From positions 698,501-762,500 of the forward strand of contig JADJNH010000005.1 in NCBI GenBank assembly GCA_016714365.1: a DNA stretch of 64,000 bases. The letters run 5' to 3'. Numbering within the stretch: the first letter of the stretch is position 1; every line of letters begins with the position of its first letter. The DNA comes from Candidatus Vicinibacter affinis (GTDB lineage: Bacteria; Bacteroidota; Bacteroidia; Chitinophagales; Saprospiraceae). The notes under the pieces were generated by a model. It saw only the letters and a list, made by a program, of their open reading frames with translations, was not told the DNA's origin and searched no databases. Below are positions 53,870 through 62,986 of this stretch, piece after piece. Position numbers and translations under genes: made by a program.

Positions 53870-54082
53870 TCAAATCAGAGAATCTATTTTAAAGCCGGTC
53901 TTTTGAACAGCTTTAATTATTTCTTCCTCACTTATTTGGTCGTTTGAAACAGTTAATATTTTATTTGGATCTGTAATATCAACTGACCAATTGCCTGCAC
54001 CCACGGAATCATTTAAAGAATTGGTTACCTTGGCTACACATCCAGAACAGTTAACATTTGTCTTAAATTTTTTAATTTCCAT
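53870..54082 (-). CDS. CopZ-like heavy-metal-associated (HMA) protein
   Basis: This 70-residue protein forms a single ferredoxin-like HMA domain. The metal-binding motif NCSGCV has C12 and C15; the usual Met before the first Cys is replaced by Val-Asn, a variant seen in some Bacteroidota HMA proteins as far as I recall. It would bind Cu(I) in the cytoplasm and pass it to the P-type ATPase. It lies 80 bases downstream of the copA-like gene on the same strand, probably on the same transcript. Binding of another soft metal is possible. Confidence 0.85.
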   Translation of the reverse strand: MEIKKFKTNVNCSGCVAKVTNSLNDSVGAGNWSVDITDPNKILTVSNDQISEEEIIKAVQKTGFKIDSLI

Positions 54083-54162
54083 TTTTTGGTTTTATTTATT
54101 ATTATGAGTAGTTAATTTTTCCGTTGAACCAACTAAAAATTTGATTCAACTAATTTACTTAA

Positions 54163-56586
54163 TTATTTTAGTTTAGCATTTTTAAGCCTCAGACTGTTTG
54201 TAACTACAGACACGGAACTCAAGGCCATTGCCGCCCCTGCAATCATCGGATTAAGTAAGAATCCATTTATAGGATAGAGAATACCAGCAGCAAGAGGGAT
54301 GCCAATGATGTTGTATACGAAAGCCCAAAATAAATTTTGTCTGATTACTGCTACAGTAATTTTGGAAAGTTGAATAGCTTCCATTACTTTGGTAAGGTCC
54401 GAGGAGATTAAAGTCATTTTGGCAACATCCATGGCAATGTCACTGCCTTTACCCATCGCAATGCTGACATCCGCCTGTGCAAGTGCCTGACTGTCGTTAA
54501 TCCCATCACCTACCATTGCCACTATTTTTTCTTTCTGTTGTAATTTTTTAACAAAATTAGCTTTATCAGCAGGCAACATTTCAGATTTGAAGTTTGTAAT
54601 TCCGGTCTGTTTGGCAATTGATGCAGCGCTATTTTGGCTATCTCCTGTGAGCATGTATACTTCAATACCGGCTGATCTAAGTTGTTTGATTGCAACAACG
54701 GAAGATGCTTTAATTTTATCTGAAATCGCAATTATAGCCAATGCCTGACTAGCGTCTGCAAACCAAATTACGGTTTTTGCTTGTTCCAACCATAATTCAT
54801 TCTTGGTAAGTAATGAAGGATCTATTAATATTTTATATTTATCTAAGAATGCAGAATTTCCAACATAAAACCAATTATCATTTATCTGTGCTTTTACACC
54901 AAGACCTGTAATGCTTTCAAAATTTCTAATTTCAGAACTTCCTTCTAAATTTAAATACCTAACGATGGCCTCTGCCAGAGGATGTTCAGATTGTTTTTCA
55001 ATGGATTGCAAAATAGTGGCATCATTTTTATTTTCATTCAACCAATAGATTTCCGCTACATCAGGTTTCCCTTCTGTAATAGTGCCAGTTTTATCCAATA
55101 TTACTGCATTTATTCGTTTTGCTAATTCCAAACTCTCTGCATCCTTGATAAGAATTCCATTTTCTGCTCCCTTTCCCACACCTACCATAATGGCCGTAGG
55201 GGTAGCTAAACCCAATGCACAAGGGCATGCTATAACCAATACCGTAATCATCGATAGCATTCCTTGTGTCAGACCATTCTCCCCACCAAAAGTGAGCCAT
55301 GCCAAAAGCGTAATTATTGCGATTCCGATTACGATCGGAACAAATATACTTGCAATTTTGTCTACTAATTTTTGGACAGGAGCTTTACTTCCCTGAGCCT
55401 GTTGTACCATGTTTATTATCTGTGAAAGGACCGTATCTCCTCCCACCTTGTTTGCTATAAATTCAAAGCTGCCTTTTTGATTAATTGTTCCAGCAAAAAC
55501 CACATCGTCCAGTTTTTTTTCAACAGGAATTGGTTCTCCGCTGATCATACTTTCGTCCACGAAGGAAGATCCTTTTGTAATAATACCATCAACCGCTATT
55601 TTTTCACCCGGTTTTACTAAGAGGGTATTTCCTATGGAAACATTGGATATTTTTGTTTCCACATGAAGTCCTGATTCCATTATTACAGTAACGGTTTTTG
55701 GTTGAAGCCCCATCAACTTTTTTATTGCAAAAGATGAATTACCTTTTGCTCTTTCCTCCAGCCATTTACCTAATAGAATAAATGCAATTACAACGGTTGC
55801 TGCTTCGAAATACACATGTGCGTGGTGTCCTCTGGAATGCCAATAATCCGGATTCAAAGTGTTGAAAACACTGAATAAATAAGCCGTACCTGTGCTCATG
55901 GCCACAAGTGAATCCATATTGGTCGATCCATGTTTTATTTGTTTCCAGGCATTGATAAAAAATTGTCGACCAAAAATGAAAAGTACCGGTGTTGACAACA
56001 GCCACATAATGTAGTTTGCATAGTTTGTATTCATAAAGAACATTCCAATGATCACTACTGGAATTGAAAGAACTATGGCAGCAATGGTTTTTTTTTGTAG
56101 AAGTTTAAATCTTTGTTGTTGAATATCTTGCAACTGGTCTTTAGCCTCATCACTTTCATCAACCATTAAATCATATCCTATGCTTTGTAAGGCAGATTTT
56201 AATTTTTGTGGATTTGTTACAGTGGGTATGTATTCGACCATTGCATTTGTATTTGCGTAGTTGACGCTGGCTTTGATAATTCCCGGTTGAATTTCCAGAA
56301 TATTTTGAGCACTGCTTGCACAAGAAGCACAACTCATATTAAGCACAGGAAAAATACCCTTAACGGTGGGCACTTCGTAGCCTAATTGGCGAATAATTTC
56401 AACAGAGTGAACCAAAGCATCTTGCAGGTCGGTTGCTTCAATTAATGCCCTGTTATTATTTAATTCAACTTTATGACTTGTGATTCCCTCAATTTTAGCC
56501 AAGGCTTTGTCAATTATCATCGCGCAGTGTTCACTGTCCATTCCTTCCAAAGGGATTATAATTTGACTTTCTTTCACGATATTCAT
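54163..56586 (-). CDS. copA: Copper-translocating P1B-type ATPase
   Basis: This is an 807-residue protein with two N-terminal HMA domains. The first has lost one cysteine (GMDSEHC instead of GMxCxxC) and the second is intact (C86, C89 in MSCASC). Eight membrane spans include the transport motif CPC (454-456). The catalytic DKTGT (D498) is phosphorylated, and HP, GDGIND and TGES-like (SGEP) motifs are present. It exports Cu(I) from the cytoplasm. A -7 box and a palindrome upstream (56607-56643) suggest regulated expression. The ATPase and HMA protein form one unit and complement the RND pump at 45055-49407. Confidence 0.93.
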   Translation of the reverse strand: MNIVKESQIIIPLEGMDSEHCAMIIDKALAKIEGITSHKVELNNNRALIEATDLQDALVHSVEIIRQLGYEVPTVKGIFPVLNMSCASCASSAQNILEIQPGIIKASVNYANTNAMVEYIPTVTNPQKLKSALQSIGYDLMVDESDEAKDQLQDIQQQRFKLLQKKTIAAIVLSIPVVIIGMFFMNTNYANYIMWLLSTPVLFIFGRQFFINAWKQIKHGSTNMDSLVAMSTGTAYLFSVFNTLNPDYWHSRGHHAHVYFEAATVVIAFILLGKWLEERAKGNSSFAIKKLMGLQPKTVTVIMESGLHVETKISNVSIGNTLLVKPGEKIAVDGIITKGSSFVDESMISGEPIPVEKKLDDVVFAGTINQKGSFEFIANKVGGDTVLSQIINMVQQAQGSKAPVQKLVDKIASIFVPIVIGIAIITLLAWLTFGGENGLTQGMLSMITVLVIACPCALGLATPTAIMVGVGKGAENGILIKDAESLELAKRINAVILDKTGTITEGKPDVAEIYWLNENKNDATILQSIEKQSEHPLAEAIVRYLNLEGSSEIRNFESITGLGVKAQINDNWFYVGNSAFLDKYKILIDPSLLTKNELWLEQAKTVIWFADASQALAIIAISDKIKASSVVAIKQLRSAGIEVYMLTGDSQNSAASIAKQTGITNFKSEMLPADKANFVKKLQQKEKIVAMVGDGINDSQALAQADVSIAMGKGSDIAMDVAKMTLISSDLTKVMEAIQLSKITVAVIRQNLFWAFVYNIIGIPLAAGILYPINGFLLNPMIAGAAMALSSVSVVTNSLRLKNAKLK

Positions 56587-56606
56587 ATATTAAGATATAG
56601 AAACAA

Positions 56607-56643
56607 CAAAAATAGTGTTATATGTTCTGTAGAAGTTACAGAA
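56607..56643 (-). promoter_or_regulatory. copA promoter with candidate operator palindrome
   Basis: TATTTTTG (56607-56614) on the minus strand is a -7 box with a predicted start about 56602, 16 bases before the ATG. Immediately upstream, a perfect 7-bp inverted repeat TTCTGTA-GAAGT-TACAGAA (56625-56643) spans the expected -33 region. That position fits a repressor or activator site for a copper-sensing regulator. No regulator gene is in the window. Confidence 0.45.
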
Positions 56644-57347
56644 TTATCGTTTTGATTTATATTAATTCAGCAATATAGGAGTTCTTAAGTTCAATTGATC
56701 TACCTAATGTCAACTAATTGTATACGATTATTATGAATGGATTTTTTACTCTGAAGATTCAGCTGCAAGTTTCTTACCCTAAATGCATTCTTCATTTGTG
56801 CCTTTTTAAACTCAGTAGATTTTACTTTATTCAACAGAAAGAGTTCTACTAAAGATCTTATGGAAGTTGAATTACTTCAATTCTAATTACTTAGATTTAT
56901 CTGTTTTTATTTTACTCTTTTAACTTTTGATCAATTGTTAAAAACCCTAGTAATGAGTCATAATTAAATGAATAAAATTTTGAAATTGCTGATCTAATTC
57001 TATTGGTTAGGTTACATTAAATCCAATACAATTCAGGTGGTATGCGTTGCAAGAAATTTAGGTTGGTGTATAATTGGGCCGGTCAAAACCGAGCATTAAA
57101 ATAGGGGTATTCAGTTCCCTTCTCTTAATAATTTAAACCCAAAATCATAATATAGAATTAAGGTCATTAAAATCTAAATACAAAAGTCGCCATTGGGTCC
57201 ATTTCAAAACGTTTTTCGTGGGTCTCTTTCAAAACCCAAAATCACAAAAATTCAATTTAAATATCAATAATACAATAAAATATAAATTACATTTGTTTAT
57301 ATATATAAGTTTTAATACTGTATCTTCCATGAATGCCTCAAATCGAG
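56644..57347. other. Long intergenic region before the polysaccharide operon
   Basis: Over 700 bases of AT-rich sequence without a credible gene. A frame from 57218 to 57439 exists but its composition and position across the promoter argue against it. No hairpin with a U-tract, repeat or RNA family was recognised; CGGTCAAAACCG (57080-57091) is only a 4-bp stem. Confidence 0.4.
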
Positions 57348-57355
57348 TAATTTTG
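57348..57355 (+). promoter_or_regulatory. -7 box of the surface-polysaccharide operon
   Basis: TAATTTTG, with a weak TTC 20 bases upstream (57325-57327). Predicted start about 57360, leaving a leader of about 100 bases before the ATG at 57459, longer than at other promoters here. Confidence 0.45.
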
Positions 57356-57458
57356 TTGCTCCTTTTGAATCAGAATACGCCCATGCCATTAAGGGCTCAA
57401 GGGTTAGATGAAAATATGAGGAGAGGCCTATCTTGTTAGGGCTGTAAAAACGAAACTT

Positions 57459-58748
57459 ATGTTCGAAGATTTATTAAATAAGAGAAAATCAATTGGAGTG
57501 GTAGGCCTTGGATATGTGGGACTGCCGCTGGCTCTGGTGCTGGCAAAAAAATTTAAAGTAATAGGTTTTGACATTAGCGAGTCCAGGATCCAAAAGATGA
57601 AAGACCATATTGATCCATCCCGTGAACTTGGCCAAGCAGATTTTGAAGGGGCTGATATTGAATTTAGTGCTGATTTGAAGGATCTGGCCAGAGCAAGCTT
57701 TTACATTGTTGCTGTCCCCACACCTGTAGATGAGCATAAAGTTCCAGACTTAAAGCCTATTTTAGGTGCGACAAGTTCTGTGGCCAAGGTATTAAAGAAA
57801 GGGGATTATATTATTTATGAATCAACCGTTTACCCAGGTTGTACGGAAGAAGACTGTAAGCCTATTTTGGAATCTATTTCAGGTCTTAAATTTGGAACAG
57901 ATTTTAAGCTGGGATATTCACCTGAAAGGATAAACCCCGGAGATAAAAGTCGCACGCTTGAAAATATCTTGAAAATAGTTTCAGGGAGTGATGAGGAAGC
58001 TTTGAATACTATCTCAAAAGTGTATGGTGCAATCATTCATGCCGGAATTTATAAGGCAAGCAGTATCAAAGTTGCTGAGGCCGCAAAGGTCATTGAGAAT
58101 ACACAAAGAGATCTCAACATTTCTTTTATGAATGAACTTTCGATCATCTTTGATCGGATGGGAATTGATACCCGGGAGGTAATTGAAGCAGCAGGCACAA
58201 AATGGAATTTTTTGAAATTTTACCCTGGGCTAGTCGGCGGTCACTGTATAGGGGTAGATCCGTACTACCTGGTTCATAAGGCAAAGGAGTTGGGATATGA
58301 CCCGCAGGTCATTCTCAGTGGAAGAAGGATAAATGATGGCATGCCGGCATTTGTTGCAAAGAAGTTGGTGCAGTTATTAATTTCCAAAGAAAAGAACCCG
58401 GGTAATTGCAAAGTCTTGATTCTTGGAATCACCTTTAAGGAAAATGTGTCAGACATTCGCAATTCCAAAGTTGCTGACTTGTATCATGAATTACATGCTT
58501 ATTCTGTACAAGTCGATGTGGTGGATCCTTATGCAGATCCTGAAGAAACGGAAGAAGAATATGGCATTCATATCAAATCTCAGCCGGCCAGCGATTATGA
58601 TGCAGTTATCGTTGCGGTGGGACATGATGAATTCCGGAAGATGCAAATGAAAGATTTTAAAGAATTGATGAAGGAAAAGCCTGTTTTAATTGATTTAAAA
58701 GGATTGTATATGCGTCCCGATGATTCAATCCATTATTGGCGCTTATAA
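57459..58748 (+). CDS. UDP-N-acetylhexosamine 6-dehydrogenase, WbpA/WbpO/TviB-like
   Basis: This 429-residue protein has the NAD-binding loop GVVGLGYVGLPLA (12-24), the linker segment IVAVPTPVDEHKVPDL, YESTVYPGCTEEDC, and the catalytic cysteine C263 in GGHCIGVDPYYL. The N-acetylated sugar branch of the family has this VDEHKxPDL and GHCIGVDPYY pattern, so the substrate is probably UDP-GlcNAc (or its GalNAc epimer), oxidised to the uronic acid. It is the first gene of the operon. With the WbpB, E, D and I-like genes below it would supply the first step of diacetamido-mannuronic acid synthesis. Confidence 0.85.
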   Translation: MFEDLLNKRKSIGVVGLGYVGLPLALVLAKKFKVIGFDISESRIQKMKDHIDPSRELGQADFEGADIEFSADLKDLARASFYIVAVPTPVDEHKVPDLKPILGATSSVAKVLKKGDYIIYESTVYPGCTEEDCKPILESISGLKFGTDFKLGYSPERINPGDKSRTLENILKIVSGSDEEALNTISKVYGAIIHAGIYKASSIKVAEAAKVIENTQRDLNISFMNELSIIFDRMGIDTREVIEAAGTKWNFLKFYPGLVGGHCIGVDPYYLVHKAKELGYDPQVILSGRRINDGMPAFVAKKLVQLLISKEKNPGNCKVLILGITFKENVSDIRNSKVADLYHELHAYSVQVDVVDPYADPEETEEEYGIHIKSQPASDYDAVIVAVGHDEFRKMQMKDFKELMKEKPVLIDLKGLYMRPDDSIHYWRL

Positions 58749-58757
58749 AGTGTAGAC

Positions 58758-60062
58758 ATGAAAATTGCAGTAATTGGAACAGGGTATGTAGGTCTCGTCA
58801 CAGGAACTTGTTTTGCTGAAACCGGCCATCATGTAATGTGCGTTGACAACAACAGTGAGAAAGTAAATAGACTTCAGCAGGCGGACATTCCGATTTTTGA
58901 GCCGGGTCTGGATTTGTTATTTGATCGAAACACTCGTGATAAAAGGCTTTCTTTTAGCACCGATTTGAGGGCTGCAGTGAATTTTGCTGAAATAATTTTT
59001 CTCGCATTACCTACACCACCCGGCGAAGATGGTTCTGCTGACTTGAGTTATGTGATGCAGGTTGCTGAAGAGCTCTCGGCACTTATATCACATTATACGG
59101 TTATCGTCAATAAGAGTACGGTGCCTGTTGGGACCGGTGAAAAAGTAAAAGAGATTCTTTTGAAGAAATTAAGACCGGAAGAATTTGATGTAGTTTCTAA
59201 TCCGGAATTTCTCCGTGAGGGTGTTGCGGTGGATGATTTTTTGAGACCCGACAGAGTGGTGATCGGCACTGAAACAGAACGTGCTACCAGAAAGATGAAG
59301 GAATTGTATGAGCCTTTTGTTAGGCAAGGAAATCCAATTTACATCATGGATTTGCGAAGTGCGGAACTTACTAAATATGCTGCAAATGCCTATTTGGCTG
59401 CCCGGATAAGTTTTATGAATGAAATTGCAAATTTATGTGAAGCGACCGGAGCCAACGTGGACATGGTAAGGGTTGGAATGGGTTCTGACAACCGTATTGG
59501 GAAACGTTTTTTATTCCCTGGGGTAGGATATGGAGGATCTTGTTTTCCTAAAGATGTCAAAGCTTTATACCACACTGCTGAAAATCATGAATATCATTTT
59601 AGGATATTAAAGGCAGTCATGGAGGTAAATGAAATTCAGAAGAAAGTTCTCAGTGATAAAATATATAAGTATTTCAAAGGTGACTTGCGTGATAAGAAGA
59701 TTGCTATTTGGGGATTGGCCTTTAAACCCAATACAGATGACATTCGTGAGGCTCCGGCATTGCAAATAATAACTGATCTTCTGTCAGAAGGCGCCATAAT
59801 TTCAGCTTATGATCCAGAAGCAAATCACCATGTAAGAGCTGTGTTTGGTGATCGCATAGAAATTTCTGATGAAATGTATTCAGTGCTAGACAATGCTGAT
59901 GCACTTGCAATCATTACCGAGTGGAGTGTTTTTCGTTCACCTGATTTTGAACAAATGATGCAGCAGATGAAGAATCCGCTGATCTTTGATGGGCGCAATG
60001 TTTTTGAGCCTGAAAAAGTAAGGGAAAAGGGATTTGATTATTTTAGTATTGGAAGAGAATGA
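58758..60062 (+). CDS. UDP-glucose 6-dehydrogenase
   Basis: This 434-residue protein begins with the NAD loop IGTGYVGLVTGTC (6-18) and has ALPTPPGEDGSADL, KSTVPVGTG, NPEFLREG and the catalytic cysteine C262 in GGSCFPKDV. These are the motifs of the glucose branch (Ugd/RkpK), giving UDP-glucuronic acid. It starts 9 bases after the previous dehydrogenase. Two dehydrogenases side by side mean the operon probably makes two different uronic acids. A 205-base gap without a clear element separates it from the next gene. Confidence 0.88.
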   Translation: MKIAVIGTGYVGLVTGTCFAETGHHVMCVDNNSEKVNRLQQADIPIFEPGLDLLFDRNTRDKRLSFSTDLRAAVNFAEIIFLALPTPPGEDGSADLSYVMQVAEELSALISHYTVIVNKSTVPVGTGEKVKEILLKKLRPEEFDVVSNPEFLREGVAVDDFLRPDRVVIGTETERATRKMKELYEPFVRQGNPIYIMDLRSAELTKYAANAYLAARISFMNEIANLCEATGANVDMVRVGMGSDNRIGKRFLFPGVGYGGSCFPKDVKALYHTAENHEYHFRILKAVMEVNEIQKKVLSDKIYKYFKGDLRDKKIAIWGLAFKPNTDDIREAPALQIITDLLSEGAIISAYDPEANHHVRAVFGDRIEISDEMYSVLDNADALAIITEWSVFRSPDFEQMMQQMKNPLIFDGRNVFEPEKVREKGFDYFSIGRE

Positions 60063-60267
60063 ATCATTATTAATATGTTTATTGAGTGAATGATGAAGAG
60101 TAAGCATGTAGAAACAATCTCTAAGAAATTATTTGAATCATAATGTAATTATTCTATGATTTATAAAATATTTGATGTGATTCCATACCCATTTTTATAA
60201 ATGAAAATGGACTTAATGTCAGCAATTAAATTTTCGATATCAATTTTAAAAAAATAAAATAAATACC

Positions 60268-61395
60268 ATGATAAAACTACAAATGGTTGATCTTGTTTCG
60301 CAGTATCATAAAATCAAACCGGAAGTTGATGCCGCAGTGATGGATGTTATGGAAAAGGCAATGTTTATTGGTGGAGAAAAAGTGAAGTCATTTAAGGAGA
60401 ATTTAGAATCTTATTTGGGTATTAAGCATGTAATTCCATGCGCCAATGGAACGGATGCTTTACAAATTGCTTTTATGGCACTTGATTTGCAACCCGGAGA
60501 TGAGGTTATTGTGCCAGCATTCACTTACGTAGCTACTGCAGAGGTCATCGCGTTGTTGAAATTAAAGCCTGTAATGGTGGATGTATATCCTGATGATTTT
60601 AATATTAACACAGAAGCCATAAAAGAAGCGATTACCCCTAAAACGAAAGCAATTGTTCCGGTCCATTTATTTGGTCAGTGTGCCAATATGGAAGCTATTA
60701 TGAAAATTGCAGCAGAACATAAGCTATTTGTAGTAGAAGACAATGCCCAGGCGATCGGAGCAGATTTTTATTATTCAGATGGAAAGACTGTAAAAGCAGG
60801 AACAATTGGACATATTGGATGCACTTCGTTTTTTCCCTCTAAAAATTTGGGGTGTTATGGAGATGGTGGCGCTATGTTTACGCAAGATGAAACACTTGGC
60901 AAAAAAATCACCATGATTGCAAATCATGGCCAGTCAGTTCAGTATTACCACGATGTTGTAGGAGTGAATTCAAGGTTAGATTCCATACAAGCAGCTATAC
61001 TCGATATTAAATTAAAACATTTAGATGAATATGCTGCCGCCAGGGTCAAAGCCGCAGACTATTATGACAATAGATTTTCAGGTCATCCTGACATTATTAC
61101 TCCCGTTAGAAATTCACATGGAAATCATGTTTTTCACCAATACACTCTAAGAATTACCAATGGTAAAAGAGATGCACTTAAAGAATTTCTTAGTCTAAGT
61201 CAAATTCCTTGCGCCATCTACTATCCATTGCCATTATATGATCAAAAAGCATTCCGATCATTCAGTGGATCTTTAAGTTATCTTCCTGTAACAGACATTT
61301 TATGTAAGCAGGTATTGTCGCTCCCGATTCATACAGAGTTGACAGAGGAAATGCAAGATCTGATAATAGATAAAGTATTGGAATTTTTATCTTAA
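60268..61395 (+). CDS. DegT/DnrJ/EryC1/StrS aminotransferase, WbpE-like
   Basis: This is a 375-residue PLP enzyme of the sugar aminotransferase family. The Schiff-base lysine is K192 in FFPSKNLG; the cofactor-binding VVEDNAQAIGA (154-164) and GTDAL are also present. In the neighbouring pathway it would put the 3-amino group onto the 3-keto-UDP-GlcNAcA made by the WbpB-like enzyme. The product family is fixed by context, not by sequence alone. It has an A-rich sequence before its ATG and sits 4 bases upstream of the acetyltransferase gene. Confidence 0.85.
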   Translation: MIKLQMVDLVSQYHKIKPEVDAAVMDVMEKAMFIGGEKVKSFKENLESYLGIKHVIPCANGTDALQIAFMALDLQPGDEVIVPAFTYVATAEVIALLKLKPVMVDVYPDDFNINTEAIKEAITPKTKAIVPVHLFGQCANMEAIMKIAAEHKLFVVEDNAQAIGADFYYSDGKTVKAGTIGHIGCTSFFPSKNLGCYGDGGAMFTQDETLGKKITMIANHGQSVQYYHDVVGVNSRLDSIQAAILDIKLKHLDEYAAARVKAADYYDNRFSGHPDIITPVRNSHGNHVFHQYTLRITNGKRDALKEFLSLSQIPCAIYYPLPLYDQKAFRSFSGSLSYLPVTDILCKQVLSLPIHTELTEEMQDLIIDKVLEFLS

Positions 61396-61399
61396 CACC

Positions 61400-61984
61400 A
61401 TGAGTGAACAAGCAAAATACTTTGTACATGAAACTGCAGTAGTCGATCCTGATTGCCTGATTGGCGAAGGAACCAAAATCTGGCACTTTTCGCATATCAT
61501 GTCAGGATGTATCATAGGCAGAAATTGTAATCTTGGACAAAATGTAGTGATAAGTCCTGAGGTTGTTTTGGGAAATAATGTTAAAGTGCAGAATAATGTT
61601 TCGATCTATACCGGTGTGATTTGTGAAGATGATGTATTTCTGGGACCTTCAATGGTTTTTACCAATGTAATAAATCCCAGATCAGCTGTTAACAGAAAGA
61701 ATCAGTATGCAAAAACCCACGTTAAAAGGGGAGCAAGCATTGGAGCCAATGCAACAATTGTTTGTGGGCATGATATAGGCCAGTTTGCTTTTATAGGTGC
61801 GGGTGCAGTAGTCACCAAAGAGGTGCCTGATTATGCATTAGTGGTTGGAAATCCAGCTCGTCAGATAGGATGGATGAGTGAATATGGCCACAAATTGGAT
61901 TTCAATTTAGACGGGGACGCAATTTGTCCAGAATCAGGTCAAGAATATAAATTAGAACGATCAAAAGTTACCAGAAAGTCATGA
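61400..61984 (+). CDS. Hexapeptide-repeat N-acetyltransferase, WbpD-like
   Basis: This 194-residue protein is almost entirely left-handed beta-helix hexapeptide repeats (for example VVLGNNVKVQNNVSIYTGV), with a loop FTNVINPRSAVNRK and the acetyl-CoA-binding end GAGAVVTKEVPDYALVVGNPARQIGW. In context it should N-acetylate the 3-amino sugar produced by the WbpE-like protein, giving UDP-GlcNAc3NAcA. It overlaps the following oxidoreductase gene by 4 bases, which indicates translational coupling. Confidence 0.85.
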   Translation: MSEQAKYFVHETAVVDPDCLIGEGTKIWHFSHIMSGCIIGRNCNLGQNVVISPEVVLGNNVKVQNNVSIYTGVICEDDVFLGPSMVFTNVINPRSAVNRKNQYAKTHVKRGASIGANATIVCGHDIGQFAFIGAGAVVTKEVPDYALVVGNPARQIGWMSEYGHKLDFNLDGDAICPESGQEYKLERSKVTRKS

Positions 61985-62946
61985 CTGAAAAATTTGCAAT
62001 TGTAGGTGCAGCAGGATACATCGCACCACGACATATGAAGGCCATCAAAGAAACTCATAATACGCTGGTGGCCGCTTACGATAAAAATGATTCTGTCGGC
62101 ATCATTGACAGCTATTTTCCAAATGCTGATTTTTTTACTGAATTTGAGCGATTTGATCGGCATTTGGAAAAAATAAAGCGACAAGGAAATGCAATCAATT
62201 ATATGAGCATTTGTTCGCCGAATTACCTCCATGATGCACACATCCGTTTTGGACTTAGGTTGGGGGCACATGTGATTTGTGAAAAGCCGCTCGTACTTAA
62301 TCCCTGGAACATTGATGGGTTGATGGAAATAGAAAGTGAAACAGGTTGCAAAGTAAATACCATACTTCAATTACGCCATCATCCCAAAGTCAAAGAACTG
62401 AAGGAAAAAATTGCAGAAGAAGTGCGCAAAGAAAAACATGAAGTGGATCTGGTGTACATTACTTCAAGAGGAAAGTGGTATTATACTTCCTGGAAGGGTG
62501 ACATCCATAAATCCGGGGGAATTGCCACTAACATCGGGGTCCATTTTTATGACCTTTTGGGTTGGCTATTTGGAAATCTTCAGGAAAATATTGTTCATGT
62601 TCAGACGCATGATCGTGTTGCTGGTTATCTGGAATATGAACGAGCCCGTGTAAGATATTTCCTCAGTATCAACGAAAATACCTTGCCGGAAGAAATCTTA
62701 TCTGAAGGAAAAAAGACCTACAGATCTTTACAGATTGATGGTCATGAGTTTGAATTTAGTGAAGGATTTGGTGATTTACATACGGTTTCTTATCACCATA
62801 TTTTAGAGGGAAATGGCTTTGGTTTGATGGATTCCAAAAGATCGATAGAGACCGTTTTTGGAATACGTTCTGCGGTGCCGGTAGGTTTAATTGGTGACTA
62901 TCACCCATTTGCAAAAAAACCAGTTGTCAAACATCCATTTGATTGA
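61981..62946 (+). CDS. Gfo/Idh/MocA oxidoreductase, WbpB-like
   Basis: This 321-residue protein has an N-terminal Rossmann fold with GAAGYIAPRHMKAI, the EKPL motif characteristic of the family (ICEKPLVLNPWNI), and a C-terminal alpha/beta domain containing GGIATNIGVHFYDLL. It should oxidise C3 of UDP-GlcNAcA with NAD+, the step before transamination. Its ATG overlaps the WbpD-like stop. WbpB-type proteins act as a pair with WbpE-type aminotransferases in recycling NAD and 2-oxoglutarate, and both are present. Confidence 0.85.
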   Translation: MTEKFAIVGAAGYIAPRHMKAIKETHNTLVAAYDKNDSVGIIDSYFPNADFFTEFERFDRHLEKIKRQGNAINYMSICSPNYLHDAHIRFGLRLGAHVICEKPLVLNPWNIDGLMEIESETGCKVNTILQLRHHPKVKELKEKIAEEVRKEKHEVDLVYITSRGKWYYTSWKGDIHKSGGIATNIGVHFYDLLGWLFGNLQENIVHVQTHDRVAGYLEYERARVRYFLSINENTLPEEILSEGKKTYRSLQIDGHEFEFSEGFGDLHTVSYHHILEGNGFGLMDSKRSIETVFGIRSAVPVGLIGDYHPFAKKPVVKHPFD

Positions 62947-62986
62947 TTCAATAATAATTAATTTGTTCAATCAAGAACTTTAATTT

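Noticed and set aside
57218..57439. 73-codon plus-strand open frame before the polysaccharide operon
   Set aside because: It spans the predicted promoter, is AT-driven in composition and shows no domain or signal peptide.
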